This document shows, piece after piece, positions 26,339 to 34,455 of a DNA stretch of 44,427 nucleotides. How positions within the stretch are numbered: position 1 is the stretch's first letter; every line of letters starts with the position of its first letter. The translations under genes and the position numbers were made by a program. Below the pieces are notes generated by a model. It saw only the letters and a list, made by a program, of their open reading frames with translations. It did no database searches and was not told the origin of the DNA. Origin of the DNA: an uncultured Gammaproteobacteria bacterium (GTDB taxonomy: Bacteria > Pseudomonadota > Gammaproteobacteria > Arenicellales > JAANXG01); assembly GCA_947258785.1 (NCBI GenBank), contig CAMYJT010000021.1, positions 1 through 44,427 on the forward strand. Direction: 5' to 3'.

Positions 26339-27613
26339 TCATCCTTTCACTGCGGTTTCGAGCTGCTCCCTCCACGCGTTCGTGTCGACTTCAGGCATAT
26401 TGTGCAAGCCAAATTCGATTACCTGCTCTTTGAAGATCTCAAAGGCACTCTTGAACTGATCGCTGTCCGGATCTTGCCATTGCTTGATCATCTGTAAGCG
26501 AACCTGTTTGTAGAGATCGGGATCCGGATCTTGGTTCCACTTCTGGGACATCTCCGCCTGCCATCCAGACGCAACGAGATCCTGAGCCAGAATCGCCCAG
26601 GACTGAGCGTCGACTTGCTCTTCGGCCGATTCCTTGTCCTCTGCCTGCTCTGCCTTTCCGTAGTCCTTGTCGTAATAATTGAACTTGATGGGGTGATTGG
26701 CGCACATGACCGGCGTGATGGCGCCGCTGTCGTGGATACGCAGCGAGAAAGCCTGGCCGACTTCCGGTCTCTTATTGCCCTTGGAATCGGTGTACAGAGA
26801 AACGCCCTGCTGCTCGATTTCGTCTGCGAAATTCTTCCACAGCCAAATACCCACCGGACCCCCGTAGGCGACGACGGGCTGCGTCGTCGTGCCGGTTGTG
26901 CTCACCCGCAGCAGCAACTTCAGCATGGACATGGCATAGGGCTCGAACGCCTCGAGCACTGGTTCGATGAGATTGCCGCCCCGGGATCCTCCCGGCGCAG
27001 CGATCGGCGCGATGTCGACGATGGTTTCCACCAGAGTATTCTCAGCCCCGGGATAGCGGTTGTACCCCAGTAGGTTCTCCCACCTCCGGTTTGTCGGTGA
27101 GTAAAGATAGTCCATGTAGGTCACCGTTTCCGCCGGAGGATAATGCAGCAATTGAATAGAATTGGTGTTAACCATCGACAATCCGAAGGGCGGCAGAAAC
27201 GAGCAGGCGAAGTCTGCCGGAGTCAGTTTGTGCCGGCGTCTTTCCTTGTTTCCTTCCTCGATCAGCGCCTGGCGCGTTTCCTCCAAAACGCCCTGCTGCC
27301 GATTGTAGATCTCAAGCCCTTGCCCAACGGTCTTCAGAAACCTCGACAGCGTCTGCTCATAGGCTCCTACGTCGTAGTTTGGACTGGTAATCCTGATTGA
27401 GTACACGTCGTCGTCCTTCCACTCGTAACGGCTGCCGTTCATGACCACCGCCCAGGCGCAGTAAAGCCGGTCGCGCAGCAAGGTCTGGTTGACCGAATGC
27501 TCGATGGCATCCCTCAGGACAGCGGGACTCTTGCCCGGCACATCGGGGGAGTAGGCAAACAAAGGCAGCAGCTCGCTGGCGGTGCCAAGTTCAAAGTAAA
27601 CCGAATTCGTCAT
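26339..27613 (-). CDS. Uncharacterised 424-residue protein
   Basis: I do not recognise this protein. It is soluble-looking with no signal peptide or clear membrane segment, though the middle has a hydrophobic helix-prone stretch (EPYAMSMLKLLLRVS). Acidic and glutamine-rich runs near the C-terminus (KAEQAEDKESAEEQVDAQ) look like a flexible linker followed by a helical tail rich in Trp-Gln-Asp. The start has only a weak AAGG ribosome binding site, but alternative starts are worse and the frame is long and uninterrupted. Base composition appears less GC-rich than the neighbouring oxidoreductase and kinase genes. It lies downstream of the EthD gene and gene remnants on the same strand, and converges on the aminotransferase. 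A role in a secondary or signalling pathway cannot be inferred. Confidence 0.75.
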   Translation of the reverse strand: MTNSVYFELGTASELLPLFAYSPDVPGKSPAVLRDAIEHSVNQTLLRDRLYCAWAVVMNGSRYEWKDDDVYSIRITSPNYDVGAYEQTLSRFLKTVGQGLEIYNRQQGVLEETRQALIEEGNKERRRHKLTPADFACSFLPPFGLSMVNTNSIQLLHYPPAETVTYMDYLYSPTNRRWENLLGYNRYPGAENTLVETIVDIAPIAAPGGSRGGNLIEPVLEAFEPYAMSMLKLLLRVSTTGTTTQPVVAYGGPVGIWLWKNFADEIEQQGVSLYTDSKGNKRPEVGQAFSLRIHDSGAITPVMCANHPIKFNYYDKDYGKAEQAEDKESAEEQVDAQSWAILAQDLVASGWQAEMSQKWNQDPDPDLYKQVRLQMIKQWQDPDSDQFKSAFEIFKEQVIEFGLHNMPEVDTNAWREQLETAVKG

Positions 27614-27744
27614 GATTTAACCTTTATCAGTTGAGCGAAGGCAAAATGGTACGACATCCAAACCACCGCGGCGTACTCTACTGCGGCCGGCAAGCAATGC
27701 CAATCATAAACCCAGGCATACATCTCCCCGGGGTCGGCGGGAAT

Positions 27745-27888
27745 CTACCGTTCGGCGAAGTACTCGAGCGGGTAATTGACCATGTAGACGGTGAGCCGCC
27801 CCTGTACGGCCAGGGCGCCCGCTGCGCCGGCGAGCAAAATTGTCGCACCGGCCAGGCGCAGGCGAGCAATCAACGTCAAAGCGGGCAT
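27745..27888 (-). pseudogene. N-terminal fragment of a metal-type ABC substrate-binding protein
   Basis: A 47-codon frame gives a signal-peptide-like start (MPALTLIARLRLAG, then ATILLAGAAGALA) followed by LTVYMVNYPLEYFAER, then a stop. The sequence VYxVNYPLxYFAER is how mature zinc/manganese-type (ZnuA-like) binding proteins of some proteobacteria begin, with several hundred residues expected after it. Nothing coherent follows in any frame. With the permease fragment at 28349-28760 it suggests a lost ABC operon. A real short secreted peptide cannot be excluded. Confidence 0.5.
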
Positions 27889-27892
27889 GCGG

Positions 27893-28252
27893 TCACTGGA
27901 ACTCCGTAAAAAAGGCGCTGGATGCGTTCAAGTCGATAAATTGCCGTTGATACTCGATCATCTGTTGGCGGACTAACCGGGCCTCTTCGCTGTTGTACAG
28001 CTCGATCAGTTCGCTGCCCCGGTCCCACCAGTACTCGATGACTCCGTCAAACGGCTCGCCACCACCCCGATCCTCCTGGATCATCACATTGGCGTCGACA
28101 TCCAAGGTGAGATTTCTGGCAACACGCGTGGGCTTGGTGATGTCGATGACCCGCTGGAGCAGGTCTTCAAACTCACGGTTGTGCCAATAGTTACGGAACT
28201 CGTCTATCGAGAGATCTTCGCGCCTTCTAATACAGTTGATAAATCGAATCAC
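27893..28252 (-). CDS. EthD-domain (dimeric alpha/beta barrel) protein
   Basis: A 119-residue protein beginning at GTG with AAGGAGA 7 bases upstream. The opening IRFINCIRRREDLSIDEFRN with YWHN is characteristic of EthD-like ferredoxin-fold barrels, whose members assist oxidative degradation pathways or act in polyketide cyclisation. The C-terminal EARLVRQQMIEYQRQFIDL helix fits the usual dimer. It is small, cytoplasmic and probably dimeric. It is squeezed between the decayed permease and the decayed binding protein, whose ATG lies 5 bases after its stop, and precedes the 424-residue gene on the same strand. Function is open. Confidence 0.85.
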   Translation of the reverse strand: MIRFINCIRRREDLSIDEFRNYWHNREFEDLLQRVIDITKPTRVARNLTLDVDANVMIQEDRGGGEPFDGVIEYWWDRGSELIELYNSEEARLVRQQMIEYQRQFIDLNASSAFFTEFQ

Positions 28253-28348
28253 AGAGTTCTCCTTGGTGCTTGTATTATGTCAGACCGCCTGTCGCAGTCG
28301 TGGAGTCGGAGCCAGAAGACTGACCTTGCATTTGCTGGCCGTTTTCAT

Positions 28349-28760
28349 CTATCCGATAAACAACCCCCTGACCACATCAGCGCCGTAGTAATCCACTGCC
28401 CACAGCATCACCGCGTAGAGAGCGCTACTGATCAGTACGATGATGAATATCTCGGCGCCCAGCAAGCGCGCGACAGTGGCGCGGCGGCAAGCCAGCAAGA
28501 AGATCGTATCGATCTCACGCTGCCGGAGCCTCAGAGACAAGGCGAAAACCGGCACGATCGCCAGCGCGGTAGCCGAATCCACTACCAGGATGACCGTATC
28601 CAGCACATTTTTAACGCGGAAGATATTCTGCAGCAGGCCGTCAACAACGACCTCGGGTTCGACGATTTGATGACTCGCCGACTGCTCCGAATAACGGCCG
28701 TGTAGGATCGTACCCAATTTCGTGTCTTTCGGTACGTCTGAGTGGCGAGTATTACCTGCG
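28349..28760 (-). pseudogene. C-terminal remnant of an FtsX-like ABC transporter permease
   Basis: The minus-strand frame beginning right after the yggX stop reads SDVPKDTKLGTILHGRY, then VVDGLLQNIFRVKNVLDTVI, and ends in ALSLRLRQREIDTIFLLACR, TVARLLGAEIFIIVLISSAL. This is the last periplasmic stretch, the cytoplasmic loop and the final membrane helices of an FtsX/MacB-type permease, which normally has about 400 residues. No ATG is available; the only start would be a TTG. The N-terminal part is absent because yggX lies directly upstream. It is best explained as a deletion remnant of an ABC operon. Confidence 0.7.
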
Positions 28761-28771
28761 GCCGACAGCCG

Positions 28772-29056
28772 TCACTTTTTTTGTCCGGTGGGCGAAAACC
28801 CAGGCGGCAGCCGGCCCAGGTCACCCTCGCCGAACAAGAAACCGACCATGTGCCGCTCCATCAACTCGATGCTCTTCGGGTCCGCCGAGCTCAAGCCGTT
28901 TTCATTGATGATGGTCGTGAGCCGTTCGAGCCACTGACGCCAGCCTTCCTTGGAGACATTCGCGTAGACCCGCTCCCCCAAGGATCCCGGGTGCGGTGGC
29001 CGGTCGAGACCCTCGGCCTCTTGCTTTAAGACTTGACAATAAACGGTACGGGCCAT
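28772..29056 (-). CDS. yggX: Probable Fe(II)-trafficking protein YggX
   Basis: A 94-residue protein matching the YggX family over its full length: TVYCQVLKQEAEGLDRPPHP at the start, with the conserved cysteine, then LGERVYANVSKEGWRQWLER, INENGL and ERHMVGFLFGEGD. YggX helps protect or supply Fe-S clusters during oxidative stress and influences iron trafficking in enterobacteria. GAGGA sits immediately before the ATG, a slightly short spacing. The usual mutY partner is absent. The gene is divergent from the A-type Fe-S carrier, and the 132-base gap contains a near-consensus IscR site that also covers a TTGACT -35-like element on its own strand. Cytoplasmic and iron-related; confidence high. 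Confidence 0.95.
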   Translation of the reverse strand: MARTVYCQVLKQEAEGLDRPPHPGSLGERVYANVSKEGWRQWLERLTTIINENGLSSADPKSIELMERHMVGFLFGEGDLGRLPPGFSPTGQKK

Positions 29057-29115
29057 TTCCTCACACTCGGCATAGGATTTAGGGGATTACGGGTGTTGCT
29101 GACAATCAGCGTAAA

Positions 29116-29140
29116 AATTCTGACTAAAATAGTCAACTAT
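29116..29140. promoter_or_regulatory. Type 1 IscR binding site between yggX and the A-type carrier
   Basis: CTGACTAAAATAGTCAACTAT at 29120-29140 fits YYGACTRWWWYAGTCRRSTAT, the right three-quarters of the known E. coli type 1 IscR consensus, except for line-break-free exactness at the first left-hand ATA, which is AAT here. GACT and AGTC are perfect inverted arms. For the plus strand, a TATCAT -10 at 29156-29161 puts the site over the -35 region, the position expected for repression by 2Fe-2S IscR. For the minus strand, TTGACT (complement of 29131-29136) could be the yggX -35. Functional relation to Fe-S genes on both sides supports the call. Confidence 0.72.
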
Positions 29141-29188
29141 CTGTGCAGAGAAGGGTATCATATCCAGAACTGATACAGGAGCGGACAC

Positions 29189-29560
29189 ATGCCTGAAGCA
29201 ACACCCATGGACTATTCCACCACCATCACCGACAGCGATATGCGCACGACCCCGGCCGCCGAGGCCAAGCTGGCGGAGTTGCAGGCCGATGCCGGACCAG
29301 AAATTGAAGGCATCCGTGTGTTCGTGACCGGTGGCGGTTGCAGCGGTATGAGCTACGGCATGACCTACGCGGAAGAAGTGAACGAATACGACAGTACGCT
29401 CATCCGCAATGGCTGCAAGATTGTCGTCGACGCGGTGGCACTGAACTATCTGCAGGGCTGCGAGATCGATTTCGCCGGCGACACCTTCACCTTCCGGAAC
29501 GTGTTCCAGGCCGTGGGTGGCAGCGGTATGTGCGGCGGCTGCGGCGGCAGTGGTTACTGA
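29189..29560 (+). CDS. A-type iron-sulfur carrier (IscA/ErpA/HesB family)
   Basis: A 123-residue protein with AGGAG 8 bases before the ATG. The core has TTPAAEAKLAELQ, a GGGCSGMSYGM block with the first conserved cysteine (about residue 50), and SGMCGGCGGSGY at the C-terminus with the CxxC-type pair. These three cysteines bind the Fe-S cluster or iron in A-type carriers, which deliver clusters to target enzymes. The first 15 residues are an extra polar lead. Instead of an isc or suf operon, it heads an operon with an ATP-grasp enzyme and a radical SAM enzyme, suggesting it supplies the 4Fe-4S cluster to that partner. Expression is predicted to be under IscR. Confidence 0.93.
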   Translation: MPEATPMDYSTTITDSDMRTTPAAEAKLAELQADAGPEIEGIRVFVTGGGCSGMSYGMTYAEEVNEYDSTLIRNGCKIVVDAVALNYLQGCEIDFAGDTFTFRNVFQAVGGSGMCGGCGGSGY

Positions 29561-30950
29561 CCCCGACTGCATCCCCGCCGCCGCGTTGTTGCCCACCACT
29601 GATCCGCTTGTCTGGCGTTCACGCCTGCAGTCAGGTACGCCGGCAGGTCCGGCGCTACGGTACCCGCCGACGGAGCGGGTGCTGGTGATCGCACCGCACA
29701 GCAGCTATCGCACCACGGCCTTTCTCGATGCCGCCCACCGGCTCGATGTCGGCGTATTGTTCGCGTCCGAAGGCAAATACTCCGTGGTGAGCGCCTACGC
29801 GGACGGCGTGCACATCGATCTAAAGGATTCCAAAAGCTCGTTACGGACGATCCTGGCCGAAGCGGCGCGGCGTCCGTTCGCCGGCGTGCTGGGCACCGAC
29901 GACCCCACCACCGAACTCGCGGCGCGGGTGGCGCGGCATCTGGGGCTGCCCCACAATCCACCGGCGGCGGTGAGGATCGCCCGACGCAAGGATCAGGCAC
30001 GCGCCTGCCTTGCACAGGCGGGAGTCCCCGTACCCCGGCACCACCTCATCGATCTGCGCCGGTCATTCGCCCGACAAGCCGAGCGGGTGTGTTTCCCCTG
30101 CGTCCTGAAACCGCTCACGCTTTCGGCCAGCCGCGGTGTCATCCGCGCCGACAACACCGACCAGTTTTGCAAAGCCTGCGCGCGTATCAGCCGGTTGTTG
30201 CACGCAGAGGACACCGACGAACACGATCACATCCTGGCGGAGAATTTCATTCCCGGCGTCGAGGTGGCGGTGGAAGGGATGTTGTCCGGCGGGGAGTTGA
30301 ATGTGCTGGCCGTATTCGACAAGCCCGATCCGCTGGACGGCCCCTACTTTGAGGAGACTTATTACATCACGCCCTCAAGACTGAATACGGCAGTGCGAAC
30401 CGAGATCCGGCAACGCATCAACGACGCCTGCGATGCCTACGGATTGCGTGAAGGCCCGCTACACGCGGAATGCCGGATAAACGACAAGGGTGTCTGGATC
30501 CTCGAGGTTGCACCCCGCACCATCGGTGGCCTGTGCGGGCGGTTGCTCCGGTACGGCACCGGACGAAGCCTGGAGGAATTGGTACTCGCCCATGCCATGG
30601 CCCGTCCTTTGGCGCTCCCCGAAGACCGCCCGGGCGGCGCTGGAGTGTTGATGGTTCCCACCCCGGCAGCCGGCGTTCTACGCCGCGTCGAAGGTCTGCT
30701 GGCGGCACAACGCGTGCCCTTTGTCGAAGACGTCTCGATTCTCGTGCGCGAAGGCTACCGGCTGGTGCCGTGGCCGGAAGGTTCAAGTTATCTTGGCTTC
30801 ATCTTTGCCCGCGCGCCCACTCCGGAACAAGCCGAAGCCGCGCTGCGGCAAGCGCATGCCGAACTCAATTTCGTCGTCGCACCGCTGTGGAATCTCCATC
30901 CAGGCCCTAACAGCCTGGCGGCAGCACCGGCTGAGGCAAGCGTGTCATGA
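29550..30950 (+). CDS. ATP-grasp family ligase-like protein
   Basis: About 466 residues from GTG 29550, which overlaps the carrier gene; GGCGG lies just upstream, and an earlier start would give a low-complexity alanine run. The ATP-grasp domain spans about residues 140-350: ARRKDQARACLAQAGVPVPR, FPCVLKPLTLSASRG with the ATP lysine, FIPGVEVAVEGML, and GVWILEVAPRTIGGL with metal-binding acidic residues. The fold resembles carbamoyl-phosphate-synthase or biotin-carboxylase-like ATP-grasp ligases, including those making dipeptides or modifying amino acids. It activates a carboxylate as acyl-phosphate and joins it to an amine or other nucleophile. Substrate unknown. Its stop overlaps the ATG of the radical SAM gene (ATGA), so the two proteins are made together. 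Confidence 0.9.
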   Translation: MVTDPDCIPAAALLPTTDPLVWRSRLQSGTPAGPALRYPPTERVLVIAPHSSYRTTAFLDAAHRLDVGVLFASEGKYSVVSAYADGVHIDLKDSKSSLRTILAEAARRPFAGVLGTDDPTTELAARVARHLGLPHNPPAAVRIARRKDQARACLAQAGVPVPRHHLIDLRRSFARQAERVCFPCVLKPLTLSASRGVIRADNTDQFCKACARISRLLHAEDTDEHDHILAENFIPGVEVAVEGMLSGGELNVLAVFDKPDPLDGPYFEETYYITPSRLNTAVRTEIRQRINDACDAYGLREGPLHAECRINDKGVWILEVAPRTIGGLCGRLLRYGTGRSLEELVLAHAMARPLALPEDRPGGAGVLMVPTPAAGVLRRVEGLLAAQRVPFVEDVSILVREGYRLVPWPEGSSYLGFIFARAPTPEQAEAALRQAHAELNFVVAPLWNLHPGPNSLAAAPAEASVS

Positions 30951-32335
30951 ACGTGGTGTTGATTAACCCCTACGAAATCGGCCGGCAGCCGTTCGGTCTG
31001 GCGGAGCCGGCCGCGTTGCTCACGCAGGCGGGCTGCACGGTCGATTGCCTCGACCTGTCTATAAACAAACTCGATGCGGGCCGCTTGGCGCCGGCCCGGC
31101 TTGTTGGGATCTATGTCGCCATGCACACCGCGACGCGAATTGCGGTCGAAGTGCTGCCCCGGATCCGTGCGACCGCGCCACAGGCCCACATCTGTGTGTA
31201 CGGCCTGTACGCACCGATGAACGAGGCGCTGCTGCGCGGGCTTGGGGTCGACACGGTGCTCGGTGGCGAGTTTGAGCCGGGGCTGCTGTCGGTCATCGGC
31301 CGCCTGCGGGCCGGCGGCCCAAGCGTCCAGACGGAAGCCGTGGTTAATCTGTCGAAAGTGCCGTTTACGGTGCCGGACCGGTCCAAGTTGCCCGGGCTTT
31401 CGGAATACGCCCACCTGATCCTGCCCGACGGCACCCGGAAAACAGCCGGATTCGTCGAAACCTCGAGGGGCTGCAAACACCTGTGCCGTCACTGCCCGGT
31501 GGTGCCAGTCTATGCAGGCCGGTTTCGTGTCGTCCCAAGCGAGGTGGTTGCGGCGGACATCCGCAATCAAGTCGATGCCGGCGCCGAACACATTTCATTC
31601 GGGGACCCGGATTTTTTGAACGGCCCCAGCCACGCGCTCAAGGTCGTCCACGACTTGCACAAAGAGTTTCCACATGTCACCTACGACGCCACCATCAAGA
31701 TTGAGCATATCCTGCAACACCGTAATCTGTTGCCCGAATTGAAAAACACCGGCTGCCTGTTCATTACATCGGCGGTTGAGTCGGTCGACGACCGGATCCT
31801 GGGCTACCTGGACAAGCGCCACACGACTGAGGACTTTATCCACGCGGTGCGGCTGTTGCGGGACGTCGGTATTCAATTGGCCCCGACCTTTGTCGCCTTT
31901 ACACCGTGGACAACGATTCGTGCTTACCTCGAACTGTTGCAGTACCTTGCCGACTTGAACCTCGTCGAGAGCGTTCCGCCGGTTCAACTGTCGATTCGCT
32001 TGTTGATTCCGAACGGTTCCTATCTGTTGAGACTGCCCGGCTTCCGGGCGCGGGTGGGGGACTTTGACGCGGCGACACTGGGACATCCCTGGACCCACGA
32101 AGACCCCCGGGTGGACGAGCTGCAAAAGGCCGTCCAAGCCTGCGTCGCGCTGGCTGAAGAATCCGGGCACCCACGGGGCGAGACGTTCTCAAAAATCTGG
32201 CGTTTGGCGCATTGCGCCGCCGATACACCCCGCTTGATGCCGGGCCGCGATGGTCTCGAAGCGCGCGTTCCCCGTTTGTCGGAGCCCTGGTATTGTTGTG
32301 CGGAACCGACCAGCCAGCAACTGGCCTCGTTCTGA
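30947..32335 (+). CDS. CCAEP-tail B12-binding-domain radical SAM protein
   Basis: A 462-residue protein. Residues 1-130 resemble a cobalamin-binding Rossmann domain (NVVLINPYEIG, VGIYVAMHTAT), though without an obvious DxHxxG motif. The radical SAM domain follows, with ETSRGCKHLCRHCPV giving C176-x3-C180-x2-C183 for the 4Fe-4S cluster, and SFGDPDFLNG, a typical beta-strand signature. The extreme C-terminus reads EPWYCCAEPTSQQLASF. CCAEP, or CUAEP with selenocysteine, marks a family of radical SAM (seleno)proteins of unknown function; here the cysteine form is used (C450-C451). It overlaps the ATP-grasp gene by ATGA and follows the A-type carrier, so all three likely work together. The tail cysteine pair may bind metal or be redox-active, which is inference. 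Confidence 0.92.
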   Translation: MNVVLINPYEIGRQPFGLAEPAALLTQAGCTVDCLDLSINKLDAGRLAPARLVGIYVAMHTATRIAVEVLPRIRATAPQAHICVYGLYAPMNEALLRGLGVDTVLGGEFEPGLLSVIGRLRAGGPSVQTEAVVNLSKVPFTVPDRSKLPGLSEYAHLILPDGTRKTAGFVETSRGCKHLCRHCPVVPVYAGRFRVVPSEVVAADIRNQVDAGAEHISFGDPDFLNGPSHALKVVHDLHKEFPHVTYDATIKIEHILQHRNLLPELKNTGCLFITSAVESVDDRILGYLDKRHTTEDFIHAVRLLRDVGIQLAPTFVAFTPWTTIRAYLELLQYLADLNLVESVPPVQLSIRLLIPNGSYLLRLPGFRARVGDFDAATLGHPWTHEDPRVDELQKAVQACVALAEESGHPRGETFSKIWRLAHCAADTPRLMPGRDGLEARVPRLSEPWYCCAEPTSQQLASF

Positions 32336-32357
32336 GGCTGTTCCCCACGAAAATAAT

Positions 32358-32385
32358 CGGGTCGGCGTGAAAAACTCCGATCCCG
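32358..32385. terminator. Candidate hairpin between convergent radical SAM and glycerol kinase genes
   Basis: CGGGTCGG (32358-32365) pairs with CCGATCCCG (32377-32385), with one bulged A, around an A-rich 11-base loop. It lies 23 bases after the radical SAM stop and 74 bases beyond the glpK stop on the opposite strand. It could serve both, but no T-run follows on either strand. Confidence 0.35.
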
Positions 32386-32458
32386 TGTTCCTAGCCCGGC
32401 GTTCAAACTCCCGATCTACTCGCCGGCTTCCGGGATCCTTGGTGCGGGGGGCGGGTCG

Positions 32459-33940
32459 TCAGGTCCGGCCGAATCTGTTGACACCCTGGACGGCGTCGCG
32501 CCACCCATCCAGCAGGCGCTGGCGAGTGGCGGCGTCCATCGATGGTTCGAACCGCCGGTCGAGCCGCCACATGGACGAAAACGCGTCCGGCGAATCGAAC
32601 ACTCCGGCCCGCAGTCCAGCGAGATACGCCGCCCCGAGCGCGGTCGTTTCGGTCACCGTGGGCCGTTCTACGGCTACATTGAGGACGTCGGCGAGCAGCT
32701 GCAACATCCAGTCGTTGACCACCATACCTCCGTCAACGCGGATTGATTCGACCGCCTTGCCAGCGTCGCCAGCCATGGCCACCACCAGGTCGTGGGTCTG
32801 GTAGCAGACCGACTCCAGCGCAGCGCGCGCGAGATGGGCGACTCCGGTGTCACGCGACAATCCAAACAATGCGCCACGCACCTGGGGATTCCAGTACGGA
32901 GCGCCCAACCCGACGAAGGCGGGGACCATGTACACACCCTGGTTGTCGTCGAGGCTGCGTGCGAGTGATTCGGTGTCCGCAGCCGCCGCAATGATCTTCA
33001 ACTGATCGCGCAGCCACTGCACCGCCGCGCCAGCCACAAAAATCGATCCTTCCAGCGCGTAGGTCGGCATGCCGTTAAGACGGTAAGCGACGGTGGTCAA
33101 CAGGCCATTCTGAGAAAGCACCGGTCGGGGGCCGATGTTCATCACCGCAAAGCAACCGGTGCCATAGGTGCTCTTGATCATTCCGGGCGTCGCACAGCAC
33201 TGCCCGACGGTCGCGGCCTGCTGGTCTCCGGCGACGCCGGTGATGGGGATCGCCGCACCGATGCTGGCCTGTGTCGTCGTTCCGTAACCGGCGGCGCAAT
33301 CCCGCACCTCCGGCAACAGGGACCGTGGCACATCGAGGATGTCCAGCAACTCATCGTCCCAGTCCTGCGTGTGGATATTGAACAGCAGAGTGCGCGATGC
33401 ATTGGTCGCGTCCGTTGCGTGCACCGCCCCGCCGGTCAAGCGCCAGATCAGATAACTGTCCACCGTACCGAATGCCAGGCGTCCGGTCCCGGCCCGTTCG
33501 CGGGCGCCCCCAACCTCATCGAGCAGCCAGTTGATCTTGGTGCCGGAGAAATAGGGATCGATTACCAGTCCGGTCTTCTCTCTGATCGTGTCTTCTACAC
33601 CACGCTCACGCAATACACGGCAGCGATCCGTGGTGCGCCGGTCCTGCCAGACAATTGCGTTGTGGATGGGGCGCCCGCTGTCGCGGTCCCACACGATTGT
33701 AGTTTCACGCTGGTTGGTGATGCCGATCGCGATCACGGGCTCACCACCGCTCAATACCTCCCGGCACACCGCCACGGTGGTCTCCCAAATCTCCTCGGGA
33801 TCGTGCTCAACCCAGCCGGGCCGTGGGAAGTACTGGGTAAACTCGCGTTGCGCCGACCGCACCGGCATACCGCGCTCGCTGAACAGGATGGCGCGGCTGC
33901 TAGTGGTGCCTTGATCGATGCTGAGAATGAACTCGCCCAT
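32459..33940 (-). CDS. glpK: Glycerol kinase
   Basis: A 493-residue cytoplasmic FGGY kinase that phosphorylates glycerol to sn-glycerol 3-phosphate. It is full length and begins [18 protein letters not shown], the phosphate-binding DxGTTSxR motif. It continues with [11 protein letters not shown], the glycerol-site block [34 protein letters not shown], and the FGGY signature region ([37 protein letters not shown]). It is the last gene of the minus-strand glycerol uptake operon, separated from the small membrane protein by 219 bases that contain a perfect 15-bp hairpin. The association with a dedicated ABC importer explains the substrate supply. No glycerol-3-phosphate dehydrogenase is present in the window. 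Confidence 0.97.
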   Translation of the reverse strand: MGEFILSIDQGTTSSRAILFSERGMPVRSAQREFTQYFPRPGWVEHDPEEIWETTVAVCREVLSGGEPVIAIGITNQRETTIVWDRDSGRPIHNAIVWQDRRTTDRCRVLRERGVEDTIREKTGLVIDPYFSGTKINWLLDEVGGARERAGTGRLAFGTVDSYLIWRLTGGAVHATDATNASRTLLFNIHTQDWDDELLDILDVPRSLLPEVRDCAAGYGTTTQASIGAAIPITGVAGDQQAATVGQCCATPGMIKSTYGTGCFAVMNIGPRPVLSQNGLLTTVAYRLNGMPTYALEGSIFVAGAAVQWLRDQLKIIAAAADTESLARSLDDNQGVYMVPAFVGLGAPYWNPQVRGALFGLSRDTGVAHLARAALESVCYQTHDLVVAMAGDAGKAVESIRVDGGMVVNDWMLQLLADVLNVAVERPTVTETTALGAAYLAGLRAGVFDSPDAFSSMWRLDRRFEPSMDAATRQRLLDGWRDAVQGVNRFGRT

Positions 33941-34042
33941 AACTATTTATCTGCGTTGGAATTATTTATCGGCCTAGCCCGCATGGCACTTACTTTCTAA
34001 CAATAGACGCTGGAAAAGGGCCATATCGGGGAAGAGTCTCCG

Positions 34043-34076
34043 GGCTCATCGCCAGCAAGTATGCTGGCGATGAGCC
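34043..34076. repeat. Perfect 15-bp inverted repeat (hairpin) between glpU-like gene and glpK
   Basis: GGCTCATCGCCAGCA (34043-34057) is the exact reverse complement of TGCTGGCGATGAGCC (34062-34076), around an AGTA loop. The stem is long and GC-rich but has no T-run on the minus (operon) strand. It may be an mRNA-processing or stabilising stem that sets different levels of transporter and kinase, or a REP-like palindrome. No second copy was noticed in the window. Confidence 0.85.
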
Positions 34077-34159
34077 AGCGCGTAAGTATTTACAGCGTGT
34101 TCCGGAGTTTCTCACTCGATTCAGCGTGCGCTGGAGATTTAAATGAGCGCCATGCAGGG

Positions 34160-34441
34160 CTAGACCCACTTGAACACCACAAAACCGTAGACGATAGAGA
34201 CAATCAGTGCTCCCCACAACGGCGTGCCGAATAAGCCCAACCAGCCGAGAAAAATAAACGCGCCACCAAGCAGTGTGATAAACAAACGGTCGCCGCGTGT
34301 GGTGTCCAGGCCGAATACGCCGCGGCGCGGAGCACCTCCGGGTGCGAAGTGTTCCCACACACCCATGCCGATCAGGCATAACAGAATAAAAACAAAGAAT
34401 GCCACGGTGGGCCAGGTCCACGCCATCCACGACAAGTCCAT
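34160..34441 (-). CDS. glpU: Small inner-membrane protein of glycerol ABC transporter locus (DUF2160, GlpU-like)
   Basis: A 93-residue membrane protein with two clear segments (WPTVAFFVFILLCLIGMGVW and LLGGAFIFLGWLGLF) and a third near the C-terminus. The sequence MDLSWMAWTWPTVAFF with the GGAPRRGVFGLDTTRGDRLF loop is characteristic of the DUF2160 family, which is found next to GlpSTPQ-type glycerol importers (GlpU in Rhizobium). I start it at 34441 and not at the longer frame, because MDLSWMAW is where the family begins and GGGAG lies upstream. It starts 14 bases after the GlpQ-like stop. Its role in glycerol transport is not clear even in characterised systems. Confidence 0.87.
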   Translation of the reverse strand: MDLSWMAWTWPTVAFFVFILLCLIGMGVWEHFAPGGAPRRGVFGLDTTRGDRLFITLLGGAFIFLGWLGLFGTPLWGALIVSIVYGFVVFKWV

Positions 34442-34455
34442 GCCGACCCGTCTCC

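Noticed and set aside
32336..32458. Selenocysteine (SECIS-like) signal for the CCAEP radical SAM gene
   Set aside because: The tail is encoded by two cysteine codons (TGT TGT) with no in-frame TGA at that position, so no selenocysteine is needed here.
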